NCBI GenBank assembly: GCA_013360195.1
Contig: JABWCQ010000018.1
Coordinates: forward strand, 1-45,686
Direction: 5' to 3'
Source of the DNA: a bacterium
Lineage (GTDB): Bacteria > Electryoneota > RPQS01
DNA length: 45,686 nucleotides
Part shown: piece after piece, positions 7,475 to 16,191 of the stretch
Numbering within the stretch: position 1 is the stretch's first letter
Layout: each line of letters starts with the position of its first letter
The notes under the pieces: model-generated
Told to the model about the DNA's origin: nothing
The model's database searches: none
What the model saw: the letters and a program-made list of their open reading frames with translations, nothing else
Position numbers and translations under genes: made by a program

Positions 7475-10225
7475 TTAGGAATGTGCTTGAAGCCAATTTG
7501 CTCCAAATCCGACATCGACCTCGATTGGAACACGCAATTTCATGGCACCGGACATCTCATCACGGACGATCATTTCGAGATTGAGGAGCTCGGATTCGGG
7601 AGCTTCAAAGACGAGTTCATCGTGGACTTGAAGCAACATTCGAGCGGCAAACTTTTCCTGTTTTAGCCGTTTGTGGATGCGGATCATCGCGACTTTGATC
7701 ATGTCTGCGGCGCTGCCTTGGACCGGAGTGTTGATGGCTATGCGCTCCGCAAACTCCCGAACCTGGCGGTTCGAGTTGTTGATGTCCGCAATTTGTCGGC
7801 GCCGTCCCATGAGGGTCTCCACATACCCTTTTTCACGGCAGGCGGCGATGGTATCGGCCATGAACAGCCGGACTCCGGGGTAGAGTTTGAAGTACTGTTC
7901 GCGAAATTCCTTGGCCTCGGCTCGCGGGATTCCGAGCTGTTCAGACAAGCCGAAATCTGTCTGGCCGTAGATGATTCCGAAGTTCACGGTTTTGGCGGCC
8001 CGGCGCATGTCGGGAGTCACCTCTGCGATTGGAACGCCGTAGATTTTGGCGGCCGTCTCACGGTGAATATCTCCGCCGCTGTTGAAAGCTTGCAGCAGCG
8101 TGTCATCATTGGACAGATGCGCCATGATACGCAGTTCGATCTGTCCGTAGTCCGCAGAAAGAATTTTCCAGCCCGGTTCACCGGCGACGAATGCCTCTCT
8201 TATTCTCCTGCCGACTTCTGTGCGAATGGGAATGTTCTGCAAGTTCGGATTGTTCGACGAGAGTCTTCCGGTGGCGGCAATGGTCTGGCTGAATGTCGTA
8301 TGCACGCGGCCGGTAAACGGATGCACGAGGTCAGGCAAAGCGTCCACGTAGGTTCCCTTAAGCTTCGAGAGCATTCGATAGTCCACCAGTTTGGCCGGCA
8401 GGTCGTGCATGGGAGCCAACGCGGTCAGCGTATCGACGTCGGTTGACGGTCCGGTCTTGGTTTTCTTCTGAACGGGCAATTTGAGCTTTTCGAACAGAAT
8501 GGTCCCAAGCTGTTTAGGCGAGTTCAAATTGAAGCTCTCTCCAGCCGCCGCGTAGCACTCTTTCTCGAGCCTTGCGAGGTCGCGCTCGAGCTCCTTGGAC
8601 ATTTCTGAAAGGAGTGCCGTATCAAGCCGGATTCCAGTAAACTCCATGTCGCGCAGGACGGTCATCAGCGGCATTTCGAGTTCATCGAGAAGCTTTTTCT
8701 GGGAATCGAGCAGCGGTTCAAGCACGTGAACGAGCCGCAATGCGTAATCCGCGTCTTCGCACGCATAGTCGGCAATTTTTTCCAGATCAACGTCCAACAT
8801 CGAGCCCTGATTCTTGCCTGAACCGATTAATTCAGACGTCGGAATCTTTGAAAGTTTGAGATAATCGCGCGTCAACTCGTCTATCCCGAGGGTGCGGGTA
8901 CCGGGATTCAGGAGGTATGCGGCGATCATCGTATCAAAGAAAAGAGAGGCAACGTCGATGCCGTAAGAGAGGTATACCAGCGCATCGTACTTGATATTCT
9001 GACCTGCCTTGGGTATCGTCTTATCTTCAAGCAGTTCTGCCGCCAGTTCGAGAAAAGCGGCCAAAGCGCCTTCGGCCTGCTGACCGAAGCGAATGAACTG
9101 TCTGCTGCCTGCCGGCGCGGCGTCAAAGTGCGCCATGGAAATGTAGTATGCCTCTCCTTCATTGACGGAGAAGCTCGCGCCGACAAGTTCCGCAAGCATC
9201 GGATCAGCGGACGTTGTTTCAACGTCGAAGGAGAGCAACGGCTTTTCCTTGCGCCACTTGCCGACGAGTGTCTTGAATTCCTTGGCGGAGCGCACGATTT
9301 TATAATCTCTTTGGGTCGCGGACTTCATTCCGCTTCCGCCAGCCGCCGGAGCGCTTCCTCGCAGGCGGTCAAGCAATCGAAAGAGTTCCAACTCGGTCAA
9401 GAGCCGTTCAATCTCCGCATTGTAAATCGGCTTGACATCAAGGTCATCGAGATTGACCTCTATGGGCGCGTGGCAGTCAATCGTAACCAGTTCACGGGAC
9501 AGGCGCGCGGAGTCCGCATATTCAATGAGCGATTCCTTCAGCTTCGAGGGTTTCATCTCCGGTGCGGATTTCAGCACGTTTTCAACGGTGCCGTATTCTT
9601 TAATTAGCTTGACCGCCGTTTTCGGCCCTACTCCGGCGACACCGGGAACATTGTCCGATGAATCGCCCATGAGCGCGAGCACATCCACGACCTGACTTGG
9701 AGGGACGCCGAAGTTTTCTTCGACCTCTGCCGGAGACCAGATGAGTGTGCCGTCGGGCTTGGGATTATAGAGCTTCACTTTGTCCGTGACCAGCTGCTGA
9801 TAGTCCTTGTCACCGGTGACCATGAATACCGTGTAGCCCTGTTCCTCTCCCTGCCGCGCCAGAGTTCCGATGACATCGTCTGCTTCCCAACCGGGCAGTG
9901 CGAGAATTCTGAGGCCGGTCGCGACGAGCACCTGATCGAGTCTGCCCAACTGGTCAACTAATTCTTCTGGCATCTTCTGGCGAGTAGCCTTATACTCCTT
10001 ATATTGCTTGTGGCGGAAGGTCGGTTCGGCGGTGTCAAACACAATCGCCAAATGGGTCGGCTGCTCTTTTTCGATCAGCGAGATGAGGGTATTAAGAAAG
10101 CCGAAAATAGCGGAGGTGATTTCGCCGCGCGAATTGACCAGCGGGTTCCGGAGAAAGGCAAAGTGGGACCGGAACATAAGCGCCGAGCCGTCAATCAGAA
10201 AAAGGGTGTTGGGATCAGCAGGCAT
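7475..10225 (-). CDS. polA: DNA polymerase I
   Basis: A 916-residue protein, normal length for the family, with all three domains. The N-terminal 5'-3' exonuclease/FEN domain has 'LFLIDGSALMFRS', 'GWEADDVIGTLA', 'TGDKDYQQLV' and 'GVGPKTAVKLI'. The 3'-5' proofreading domain keeps its acidic motifs ('FDVETTSADPM', 'GQNIKYDALVY', 'YACEDADYALRL'), so editing is probably intact. The polymerase domain has motif A 'SADYGQIELRIMAHLS', motif B 'RRAAKTVNFGIIYGQ' and motif C 'LLQVHDELVFE'. The enzyme fills gaps in excision repair and removes Okazaki primers. The start at 10225 gives MPADPNTLFLIDGS, matching the usual N-terminus. It is divergent from the DUF3467 gene across a 97-base spacer. Confidence 0.98.
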   Translation of the reverse strand: MPADPNTLFLIDGSALMFRSHFAFLRNPLVNSRGEITSAIFGFLNTLISLIEKEQPTHLAIVFDTAEPTFRHKQYKEYKATRQKMPEELVDQLGRLDQVLVATGLRILALPGWEADDVIGTLARQGEEQGYTVFMVTGDKDYQQLVTDKVKLYNPKPDGTLIWSPAEVEENFGVPPSQVVDVLALMGDSSDNVPGVAGVGPKTAVKLIKEYGTVENVLKSAPEMKPSKLKESLIEYADSARLSRELVTIDCHAPIEVNLDDLDVKPIYNAEIERLLTELELFRLLDRLRGSAPAAGGSGMKSATQRDYKIVRSAKEFKTLVGKWRKEKPLLSFDVETTSADPMLAELVGASFSVNEGEAYYISMAHFDAAPAGSRQFIRFGQQAEGALAAFLELAAELLEDKTIPKAGQNIKYDALVYLSYGIDVASLFFDTMIAAYLLNPGTRTLGIDELTRDYLKLSKIPTSELIGSGKNQGSMLDVDLEKIADYACEDADYALRLVHVLEPLLDSQKKLLDELEMPLMTVLRDMEFTGIRLDTALLSEMSKELERDLARLEKECYAAAGESFNLNSPKQLGTILFEKLKLPVQKKTKTGPSTDVDTLTALAPMHDLPAKLVDYRMLSKLKGTYVDALPDLVHPFTGRVHTTFSQTIAATGRLSSNNPNLQNIPIRTEVGRRIREAFVAGEPGWKILSADYGQIELRIMAHLSNDDTLLQAFNSGGDIHRETAAKIYGVPIAEVTPDMRRAAKTVNFGIIYGQTDFGLSEQLGIPRAEAKEFREQYFKLYPGVRLFMADTIAACREKGYVETLMGRRRQIADINNSNRQVREFAERIAINTPVQGSAADMIKVAMIRIHKRLKQEKFAARMLLQVHDELVFEAPESELLNLEMIVRDEMSGAMKLRVPIEVDVGFGANWLQAHS

Positions 10226-10322
10226 TTTGAATTAGCGAATGGGCTTGACTTTTTGCTGACAAAGCCCCTCATTATTAGGTTCCGATGAAATGGAAGAGCA
10301 AACTTCACAAGGAGATACATAA

Positions 10323-10655
10323 ATGTCTGAACCAGCGCCGCAGCGCCCGCACCAGATTAACGTCAGCCTCGACGAAAAGGTCGCTGAGGGAATATACTCG
10401 AATCTTGCCTTGATTTCACATAGTCCTGCCGAGTTTTTCATTGATTTCGCCCGGATGGTGCCGGGGACGCCGAAGGCCTCGGTGCATGCCCGCGTCATCA
10501 TGACTCCGTCCCATTGCAAATTCCTGTTGAATGCGCTGAAGGAGAACATAGAGCGCTATGAGAAGCAATTCGGCGAAATCAAGCTTCATGGCGGACCGCA
10601 GCAGCAAGGCGGTCAATTTGGATTTCGTTCCGGTTCAGAGCCGGATGGCAAGTAA
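10323..10655 (+). CDS. DUF3467 family protein
   Basis: A 110-residue cytoplasmic protein with the typical DUF3467 course: 'INVSLDEKVAEGIYSNLALISHS', 'EFFIDFARMVPG', 'ARVIMTPSHCKFLLNALKENIERYE..FG.I'. An AGGAG ribosome site lies seven bases before the ATG. The biochemical role of the family is not established. The C-terminus is Gly/Gln-rich and disordered. It is followed after 38 bases by the Fn3 lipoprotein gene and may share its transcript. The promoter is probably in the 97-base spacer shared with polA, where TTGACT (10245-10250) and CATTAT are visible but 19 bases apart. Confidence 0.88.
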   Translation: MSEPAPQRPHQINVSLDEKVAEGIYSNLALISHSPAEFFIDFARMVPGTPKASVHARVIMTPSHCKFLLNALKENIERYEKQFGEIKLHGGPQQQGGQFGFRSGSEPDGK

Positions 10656-10693
10656 ACAGAGCAAAATAGCTGATAATTCGTTCTGGAGGGACA

Positions 10694-12121
10694 ATGACCA
10701 TTCGCATCTTCGCACTGCTCGCCATCGGTCTCGGTTTGACCTTGTCATGCGACAAGGAGGATAAACCGCCGAATCCAGTCGTACCGATATCACCGAATCT
10801 GCTGTCCGCAATTCATATCACATTCAATACGATTACATTGAATTGGAACGACCGCTCGAACAATGAGGAGGGGTTTGAGCTGGAAATGGGACAGAGCGAT
10901 CAATGGCATCTCCACGCGACGCTCAATGCGGACGTGAACGAGATATTGGTAGACGGGCTTGTTCCCAGCACGGAGTATTCGTTTCGCGTGTTTGCCTTCA
11001 ATCAGGCCGGTCGCAGCGAAGCTTCGAATGAAATTACGGTTGCAACGCTAACCAACAACCCTCCGCCTGCACCGACTAACGTCGTCGCCAATCCGCTGGC
11101 ACCGACTGTAGTTCAGATTGAGTGGTCCGACACGGCTCCGATGACCGTCAATTTCGTCATTGACCGTCGAACGCTAAGTACGCCGTGGGCTCGCGTCGGA
11201 CAAGTTGGGGACAATATAGAAACCTTTAACGATTCGACGTGCACAGCGGCCACATCCTATTATTATAGAGTAGGCGCGCTGTTCGGCAACCTGTTGACGT
11301 GGTCGGTGGATTCAGCCGAGGCAACGACTCCGACGCTTGGCACTCCGTTGCCGCCTTCCAACCTTTCCGCCGCTTTAGTTGTCGGGACGGGAGTCCGGTT
11401 AACGTGGACGGACAACTCGCTCGATGAAGCAGACTTTCAAATCCGCCGGAACCGCGACGGACAGTTCTTTGAGATTATCGATACGTTGGCGGAAAACAGC
11501 ATCGAGTATGTTGACTCATTGGGAGACAACACGGGAGTGTATAACTATCAAGTGCGGGCAAGAAACTCATTCGGTGTTTCACCGTGGTCGAATGCAGTGC
11601 AGGTGGAATATGAATACTGTTCAGACGGTGCAGTGCCGATCTGCCTTGAGAACTTCTGGACCTATGAAGTGGATCCGCCAACCGGTCCCATATATAATGC
11701 GCGGAGACAGATCAGGCAGGTGGACTATCCCGGCGGAGTGGACTACTATCTGCTTGTGGAGTTTGTTGGTGACGAAACGGACACGCTGTTTTATTGGCGG
11801 AATTTCGACAACGGTCTGTATCAAGACGCCTATCCGCTGGACGGTTCAGGCGCGGAGTTATTGCTGCGGACTCCCGCATCAAGCGGATTCTGGAATTTTG
11901 AAGGCGACAGTGTCATTGTCACAAGCGCGAGTACAACGGTTAACGTTCAGGGAGTGACGTACACCGGAGTGACGATTTATCAACGATTCAGCCGCACAAG
12001 CAACCACAGCATCAAGTATTATCTTAAGCCGCTGACCGTCGGGATTATCAAGGAAGAGGAATTTGCAGGATCAAGTCTGCAAACGAAACGGGAGCTGATA
12101 GACTCGTATATTCGAAATTAG
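10694..12121 (+). CDS. fibronectin type III repeat lipoprotein
   Basis: The ATG at 10694 follows GGAGGG. The signal peptide ends in a lipobox with LTLSC, so Cys19 is the predicted lipidated residue and the protein is membrane-anchored. Three Fn3 domains follow (about residues 35-115, 122-210 and 218-303), each with the 'TNV/SNL...W.D' start and 'Y.YRV.A.N' end. A C-terminal domain (about 310-475) opens 'ENFWTYEVDPPTG' and resembles substrate or surface-binding modules without a recognised family. The total is 475 residues. A strong terminator follows the stop. Function is probably surface binding; the ligand is unknown. Confidence 0.85.
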   Translation: MTIRIFALLAIGLGLTLSCDKEDKPPNPVVPISPNLLSAIHITFNTITLNWNDRSNNEEGFELEMGQSDQWHLHATLNADVNEILVDGLVPSTEYSFRVFAFNQAGRSEASNEITVATLTNNPPPAPTNVVANPLAPTVVQIEWSDTAPMTVNFVIDRRTLSTPWARVGQVGDNIETFNDSTCTAATSYYYRVGALFGNLLTWSVDSAEATTPTLGTPLPPSNLSAALVVGTGVRLTWTDNSLDEADFQIRRNRDGQFFEIIDTLAENSIEYVDSLGDNTGVYNYQVRARNSFGVSPWSNAVQVEYEYCSDGAVPICLENFWTYEVDPPTGPIYNARRQIRQVDYPGGVDYYLLVEFVGDETDTLFYWRNFDNGLYQDAYPLDGSGAELLLRTPASSGFWNFEGDSVIVTSASTTVNVQGVTYTGVTIYQRFSRTSNHSIKYYLKPLTVGIIKEEEFAGSSLQTKRELIDSYIRN

Positions 12122-12142
12122 TTTGCGAATTCCGAACATGTG

Positions 12143-12180
12143 CCGCCGCTGTGGATATTCTGCAGCGGCGGTTTCACTTT
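12143..12180 (+). terminator. rho-independent terminator after the Fn3 lipoprotein gene
   Basis: The arms CCGCCGCTG (12143-12151) and CAGCGGCGG (12163-12171) form a perfect 9-bp stem followed by TTTCACTTT on the plus strand. It sits between convergent genes, so it may also limit read-through from the minus-strand kinase. Confidence 0.8.
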
Positions 12181-12187
12181 GCTTTGT

Positions 12188-13084
12188 CTAACGAGTTAAT
12201 ATTACCAAGCCGCCCTCTACTGCTCCGCCGGCGGGTTCAACAATTGTCAGCGGGAGCTGCCGCAATTGGATTTCCTCAAGCAGCAACGGTTCAAGGACAG
12301 CCCGCCGCTCCCAGAGACCTCCGGTGACAACAAGCGGAACAAGCGCCATGCTCTGGGGAACATCCTCAATCAGGCGTTCCACCTGATCAATGAGCTCAAG
12401 GGCGGCACGCTCCAGAATTGCCATGACTTCAGGCTGTTCTTCAGCGAACTCGAAGACGAGGGGAGCAAGTTCCGCCCATCGCGTCGGACCGAAGTCTTCG
12501 CGATAAACTTTAGTGATAATGTCATGCGTTGCGTCTACCTTGAGCTTCTCCAGCAGGGCAGCATGAAACGGAGAGAGCTCTTCTCTTTCTCCTTCCCAGA
12601 GGCAATGCCTGAGTGCCTCGCGGCCGATCCACGCTCCGCTGCCTTCATCACCAAGCAATGGTCCCCAGCCGCCTGCGCGAAAGAACTCGTGTCCGTGAGG
12701 ATTCTGGTAAAAGGCAATTGATCCGGTGCCGACAATCAACAGAATTCCCCGTTCTCCGCTGCAGAATGCTCCTTCATATAATAGATGAGCGTCCGTTACG
12801 ACGTGCACCGGGGTATGCGGCCAGAATTCACGGGCAACGGCAACGGCGAGTTCGCGCTCCCGCTCTCTTCCAACACCGGCAAGTCCCATTACGACTCCTG
12901 CGCATGTTCGAGCCGCCGGACAATCGGCCAAGAGCTCAGACAGCGCGATTCGCAGTCCCTCTGCACCCAATCGTGCGACGTTGGAAGGCCCTGCAGTGCC
13001 TTCGTCCATAATAGACTTGTCCGACTTTACGAGCCAGCCACGGGTCTTCGTCCCGCCGCCGTCAATAACGAAGAAATTACTCAT
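12188..13084 (-). CDS. BadF/BadG-type ATPase, N-acetylglucosamine kinase-like
   Basis: A 298-residue ASKHA-fold sugar-kinase-like protein. The phosphate-1 motif 'FFVIDGGGTKTRGWLV' is at the N-terminus, 'VVMGLAGVGRE' and 'VTDAHLLYEGA' follow, then the phosphate-2 motif 'LIVGTGSIAFY' and 'GGWGPLLGDEGSGAWIGREAL'. The adenosine motif 'LVVTGGLWE' is near the end. This matches the BadF/BcrA branch that includes N-acetylglucosamine kinases, which phosphorylate amino sugars for cell-wall recycling. The true substrate cannot be fixed by eye. The start has only a weak ribosome site; an AGAGGAAAG about 20 bases upstream is too far. It stands alone between two terminators. Confidence 0.85.
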   Translation of the reverse strand: MSNFFVIDGGGTKTRGWLVKSDKSIMDEGTAGPSNVARLGAEGLRIALSELLADCPAARTCAGVVMGLAGVGRERERELAVAVAREFWPHTPVHVVTDAHLLYEGAFCSGERGILLIVGTGSIAFYQNPHGHEFFRAGGWGPLLGDEGSGAWIGREALRHCLWEGEREELSPFHAALLEKLKVDATHDIITKVYREDFGPTRWAELAPLVFEFAEEQPEVMAILERAALELIDQVERLIEDVPQSMALVPLVVTGGLWERRAVLEPLLLEEIQLRQLPLTIVEPAGGAVEGGLVILTR

Positions 13085-13120
13085 GTGTATAAGTTACATC
13101 TTTCCTCTATATATATGCAA

Positions 13121-13152
13121 CTCAAAAGGCCGGAGTATTCACTCCGGCCTTT
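13121..13152 (-). terminator. rho-independent terminator after the GyrI-like gene
   Basis: A perfect 12-bp stem, AAAGGCCGGAGT (13125-13136) and ACTCCGGCCTTT (13141-13152), with a 4-base loop. On the minus strand it is followed by a short U-run then GAGTTG. It lies 53 bases after the stop at 13206. Confidence 0.85.
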
Positions 13153-13205
13153 GAAACACTGTCTCCAAGATGACGCGCTGTTCAGTAATCGGCGCGCAAC
13201 ACCGC

Positions 13206-13850
13206 TTATTCCTGCTTTTCAGCCGGAGCATCGGCGGGCTTCTTCATAGCCGGCCAGACGATTTCCACGAGCCAATCTTCTGCTTTCGTGGACTCCATTC
13301 CATTCTTGTGATAGACTTCCATCGGTGCACCGGTCCACACGAGTCCGTTTGACTCTGCAAACTTCATCACATCATTCCAGGCGTTCATTGCGGTATTCGG
13401 ATGTCCCTCGTAAGTACAGGTAACCGCCTGCATTTCGGGGAAATTCTCGATGGTGATCGTGCTGGTTGGTTCGTTGTCGGCGGCGATTGGCATCCCCCAC
13501 TTTGAGGTCAACGAGCCAGCGGTTGTTGATGTTGGATCTTCAAACCACATTGAAAACATGGGACCTGTCGGAGTGATGCCTTTTTCCTGCATATAGGCCA
13601 TGACGCGCATTGCGCCGTTCATCGCCATAGCGCCGATTGCGCCGTCATAATCCTTCTCACCCCAGCCACCCTCAGGCGCAAAATCGGCGGCGCGCACGAA
13701 TGCCGTCGCCGCAATCATCGCGGGCTTTGTGGTCAGTTCCGGGGTTTTTGAAATTTTCGCGTTGCCGGACATCGCGGCATCGTCCTGCGCAAAGCTAACG
13801 GAACACATACAAATTGACAGTGCAAAGGCTGCGAGGCTCAGATACTTCAT
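13206..13850 (-). CDS. exported GyrI-like/AraC-effector-binding domain protein
   Basis: 214 residues with a clear signal peptide (MKYLSLAAFALSICMCSVSFAQ), so periplasmic or outer. The mature protein follows the GyrI-like small-molecule-binding (SHS2/SOUL-like) pattern: 'MQEKGITPTGPMFSMWFED', 'ITIENFPEMQAVTCTYEGH', 'AWNDVMKFAESNGLVWTGAPMEVYHKNG' and 'WLVEIVWPA'. Family members bind small ligands; most are cytosolic or fused to AraC regulators, so export is the notable point. GAGGGAG precedes the ATG. It follows mutY by 53 bases and ends at a strong terminator. Confidence 0.78.
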   Translation of the reverse strand: MKYLSLAAFALSICMCSVSFAQDDAAMSGNAKISKTPELTTKPAMIAATAFVRAADFAPEGGWGEKDYDGAIGAMAMNGAMRVMAYMQEKGITPTGPMFSMWFEDPTSTTAGSLTSKWGMPIAADNEPTSTITIENFPEMQAVTCTYEGHPNTAMNAWNDVMKFAESNGLVWTGAPMEVYHKNGMESTKAEDWLVEIVWPAMKKPADAPAEKQE

Positions 13851-13903
13851 TTCTCCCTCTTTCGGAATTACTCTCTCGTCTATGATTGGATCGTATCAGT
13901 TGT

Positions 13904-15019
13904 TCAGGATGATTTTATCAGCATGTCAAGTACGACGCGGTCGGCCTTTGGGAACGCATATTTCGTCAACTCGGCCGGTCGTACCCACTTCGCATCGGCG
14001 GCATGAATGAGTCTCAATACGCCGCCGATATGTCTGCAGTCAAAGCAGTGCAGAGTGATCTTGAAGTGCGTGTAGGCATGTTTGACGCTGGCAATTCGCT
14101 CCCCGACTTCCACATATATGTCGAGTTCTTCGAGCATTTCGCGCTTCACGCATTCTTCAATCGTCTCGTTGCTTTCCTTCTTGCCTCCGGGAAACTCCCA
14201 CAATCCGCCAAGCATTCCGTCTTCAGGACGCTTGGTGATGAGGATTCTGCCGTTCTTGCGAACAATGGCCGCGCCGATATCATAGTGCGGAACTGCGCTC
14301 TTTTCCGGCTTGCGGGGTAACACAGTGACATCATAATGCGTCTTCCTCGCAGTGCAAATGGACTTGAGCGGACATGAGCCGCACAATGCCTGGCGAGGTT
14401 TGCAAACGGTGGCACCAAGCTCCATGAGCGACTCGTTCAACGCACCGGGAGACAACTCCGCTTTGACCGCGGTCTTCATCCAGTTCGTCGCACTCGTTCG
14501 AAGCCGGGCATGAACCGAGCTCTCAGTAATATAGCCCTCTTCGCCCGTCACACGCGCGATGACTCGCTCGACGTTTCCGTCAAGTACGGGGACCGCTTCA
14601 CCGAAAGCGATGGATGCGATAGCGGCTGATGTGTAGGGGCCGATTCCCGCAAGTTTACGCAATTCGGCGCTCGTTCGCGGAAGATCTCCGCCCATGGCAA
14701 GCACCTGCTTAGCGGCCTTGTGCAGATTCCGCGCGCGGGCGTAATAGCCGCAGCCCTCCCAGACTTTCAGCACTTTGTCAAGCGGCGCTTTCGCGAGTGC
14801 TTCAACTGTGGGAAACTCTTTGACAAACCGCTTATAGTATGACTCGACGGTCGCGACTTGCGTTTGCTGCAGCAGCACCTCGCTTACCCAAATGCGGTAC
14901 GGGTCGCTGGTTTTCCGCCACGGCATATCCCGCTTGTTGTCTTCAAACCAGCGAAGAAGACCGCGTATTGTCGCAGCAGTAATGCTCAAGAGGGAAGAAA
15001 AAAGAGAAGCCGCCCGCAA
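13904..15019 (-). CDS. mutY: A/G-specific adenine DNA glycosylase
   Basis: The protein removes adenine mispaired with 8-oxoguanine. The catalytic Glu47 lies in 'SEVLLQQTQV', the helix-hairpin-helix is 'LAGIGPYTSAAI', Asp147 is in 'PVLDGNVERV', and the [4Fe-4S] cysteines are 206, 213, 216 and 222 (C-X6-C-X2-C-X5-C). The C-terminal MutT-like domain, which reads 8-oxoG, is complete and contains an almost canonical Nudix box (residues 279-301) with Asp in place of the late Gly. The start is uncertain: the first in-frame codon is TTG at 15019 with no ribosome site, and TTG at 14989 would give a more usual N-terminus before 'LLRWF'. It lies 24 bases after the PH-like membrane protein gene. Confidence 0.97.
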   Translation of the reverse strand: MRAASLFSSLLSITAATIRGLLRWFEDNKRDMPWRKTSDPYRIWVSEVLLQQTQVATVESYYKRFVKEFPTVEALAKAPLDKVLKVWEGCGYYARARNLHKAAKQVLAMGGDLPRTSAELRKLAGIGPYTSAAIASIAFGEAVPVLDGNVERVIARVTGEEGYITESSVHARLRTSATNWMKTAVKAELSPGALNESLMELGATVCKPRQALCGSCPLKSICTARKTHYDVTVLPRKPEKSAVPHYDIGAAIVRKNGRILITKRPEDGMLGGLWEFPGGKKESNETIEECVKREMLEELDIYVEVGERIASVKHAYTHFKITLHCFDCRHIGGVLRLIHAADAKWVRPAELTKYAFPKADRVVLDMLIKSS

Positions 15020-15043
15020 CGCAAGTCACAAGCGGCAGACAGA

Positions 15044-15589
15044 CTAATTCAGGTTTGGCTTTCCAAGGTCCAGTTCGAGCAGCAGCTTTATAGTTCCGGA
15101 GACTGGTTCAAGCGCTTTTTTTTTATTCGGGTCGTCGGTGAGCCACCATGCCTGCACGGTTTCAGAGCCATCCAGCCAGATGCGCATCATTCTGCGGTTG
15201 GTTATCACAAGCACAGACTTACCGTCTTTGGATTTCAGTACGCGATAACGGTCCCACAGAAGGTAAGCCCCGCCAATCAAACAGAGTGACAGCCAGCCAA
15301 GCATCATGGTCATTCCTAAAGCCGGGGAATTTTGAGCTATCGCCGCTCCGACTATTAGACAAAAAGGAGTGAACAGCATCATGGTTTTTAGGACAAAAAA
15401 CTGCCCCAGCCGCTTCTGGCGGCGCGGGAGCGGCCAATCTTGAATCGAAACGACATGCTCAGCCTTGCTCAGATTCTGGAACAACAAGTCCAGCAGTTCA
15501 CCGGCCTCTTGATGGACCGCCATGAACGTCTTGTGGCTAAGTTCGCCGCGCGAATACCGCTGCAATGTGTCGAGGTCGATGCTTTTCAC
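15044..15589 (-). CDS. membrane protein with two helices and PH-like C-terminal domain
   Basis: 181 residues from a GTG at 15589. A soluble N-terminal helix region (about 1-60) precedes two transmembrane helices ('MMLFTPFCLIVGAAIAQ' and 'MLGWLSLCLIGGAYLLW'). The C-terminal segment 'SVLVITNRRMMRIWLDGSETVQAWWL' is the strand pattern of bacterial PH-like domains. Architecture resembles the protein at 6969-7403, with low sequence similarity. It is upstream of mutY in the same direction with a short spacer, so probably cotranscribed. Function unknown. Confidence 0.65.
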   Translation of the reverse strand: MKSIDLDTLQRYSRGELSHKTFMAVHQEAGELLDLLFQNLSKAEHVVSIQDWPLPRRQKRLGQFFVLKTMMLFTPFCLIVGAAIAQNSPALGMTMMLGWLSLCLIGGAYLLWDRYRVLKSKDGKSVLVITNRRMMRIWLDGSETVQAWWLTDDPNKKKALEPVSGTIKLLLELDLGKPNLN

Positions 15590-15765
15590 AAATCGGACAA
15601 TTTCCTACTCATCCTATTGAAATCACAATATAATAAAGGAACTTCGCCTAATCAACTCCAGGGCCGTTCCCGACTGTAGTTTGTGTCCTCAATCGGTTGC
15701 AGGAGGAGGGGGAAAACACTATATTTAACTCGACTTAAGGCAAGAAGATTCCACGAGGAGAGGCA

Positions 15766-16191
15766 GTGTTGCGTTCAGTTTGGGTGGTTGTTGGTTTTCT
15801 GGTACTTTTATGCCAGTTTGCCCGTGCAGAGGAACCAGCGGACACTCTGACTACCCCTCCGGACACCTTGTCCATAAGTAAAGAGCCGTCAATAATTTAC
15901 GTAATTCCTGCAGGGCCAGTTGCCGGGTCTTTTACTGACCAAAGCCGGATTCAGGTTGTGGACACCGTGGCCGGATGGGCGAGAGTTCTGGTCGAAGGGT
16001 GGGTTCCTGTCGAAAAAGTAGTCGGCCGAATGGGCGAGAATGCGGTCGTTTTGCAGTCTGCAGGCGAAGTGGAAAAGCCGAAAAAAGCCAAGGTTGAACG
16101 GCCGCAATGTATTGCGAAAACAGCGAAGGGCAAGCAGTGTACCCGGAGGGCAGTTCCCGGTTCCAAAAAGTGCTGGCAGCATTCTCAGTGA
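15766..16191 (+). CDS. exported SH3-like protein with C-terminal DUF5763-type Cys3-His motif
   Basis: The GTG at 15766 follows GAGGAG by about five bases. A 21-residue signal peptide precedes an acidic linker, then a beta-rich segment (about residues 45-95, including 'WARVLVEGWVPVEKVVG') that resembles a bacterial SH3-like domain. The C-terminus 'PQCIAKTAKGKQCTRRA' through 'CWQH' has C115, C125, C136 and H139, the layout of the small DUF5763 zinc-binding-like motif usually met in cytoplasmic or phage proteins. Its presence behind a signal peptide is unusual. The stop overlaps the next gene's GTG as GTGA. Role unknown. Confidence 0.72.
   Translation: MLRSVWVVVGFLVLLCQFARAEEPADTLTTPPDTLSISKEPSIIYVIPAGPVAGSFTDQSRIQVVDTVAGWARVLVEGWVPVEKVVGRMGENAVVLQSAGEVEKPKKAKVERPQCIAKTAKGKQCTRRAVPGSKKCWQHSQ

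Noticed and set aside
7673-8446. Open frame of 257 codons opposite polA
   Set aside because: It lies fully inside polA, whose motifs A, B and C fall in this part; no domain signature was seen in the antisense frame.
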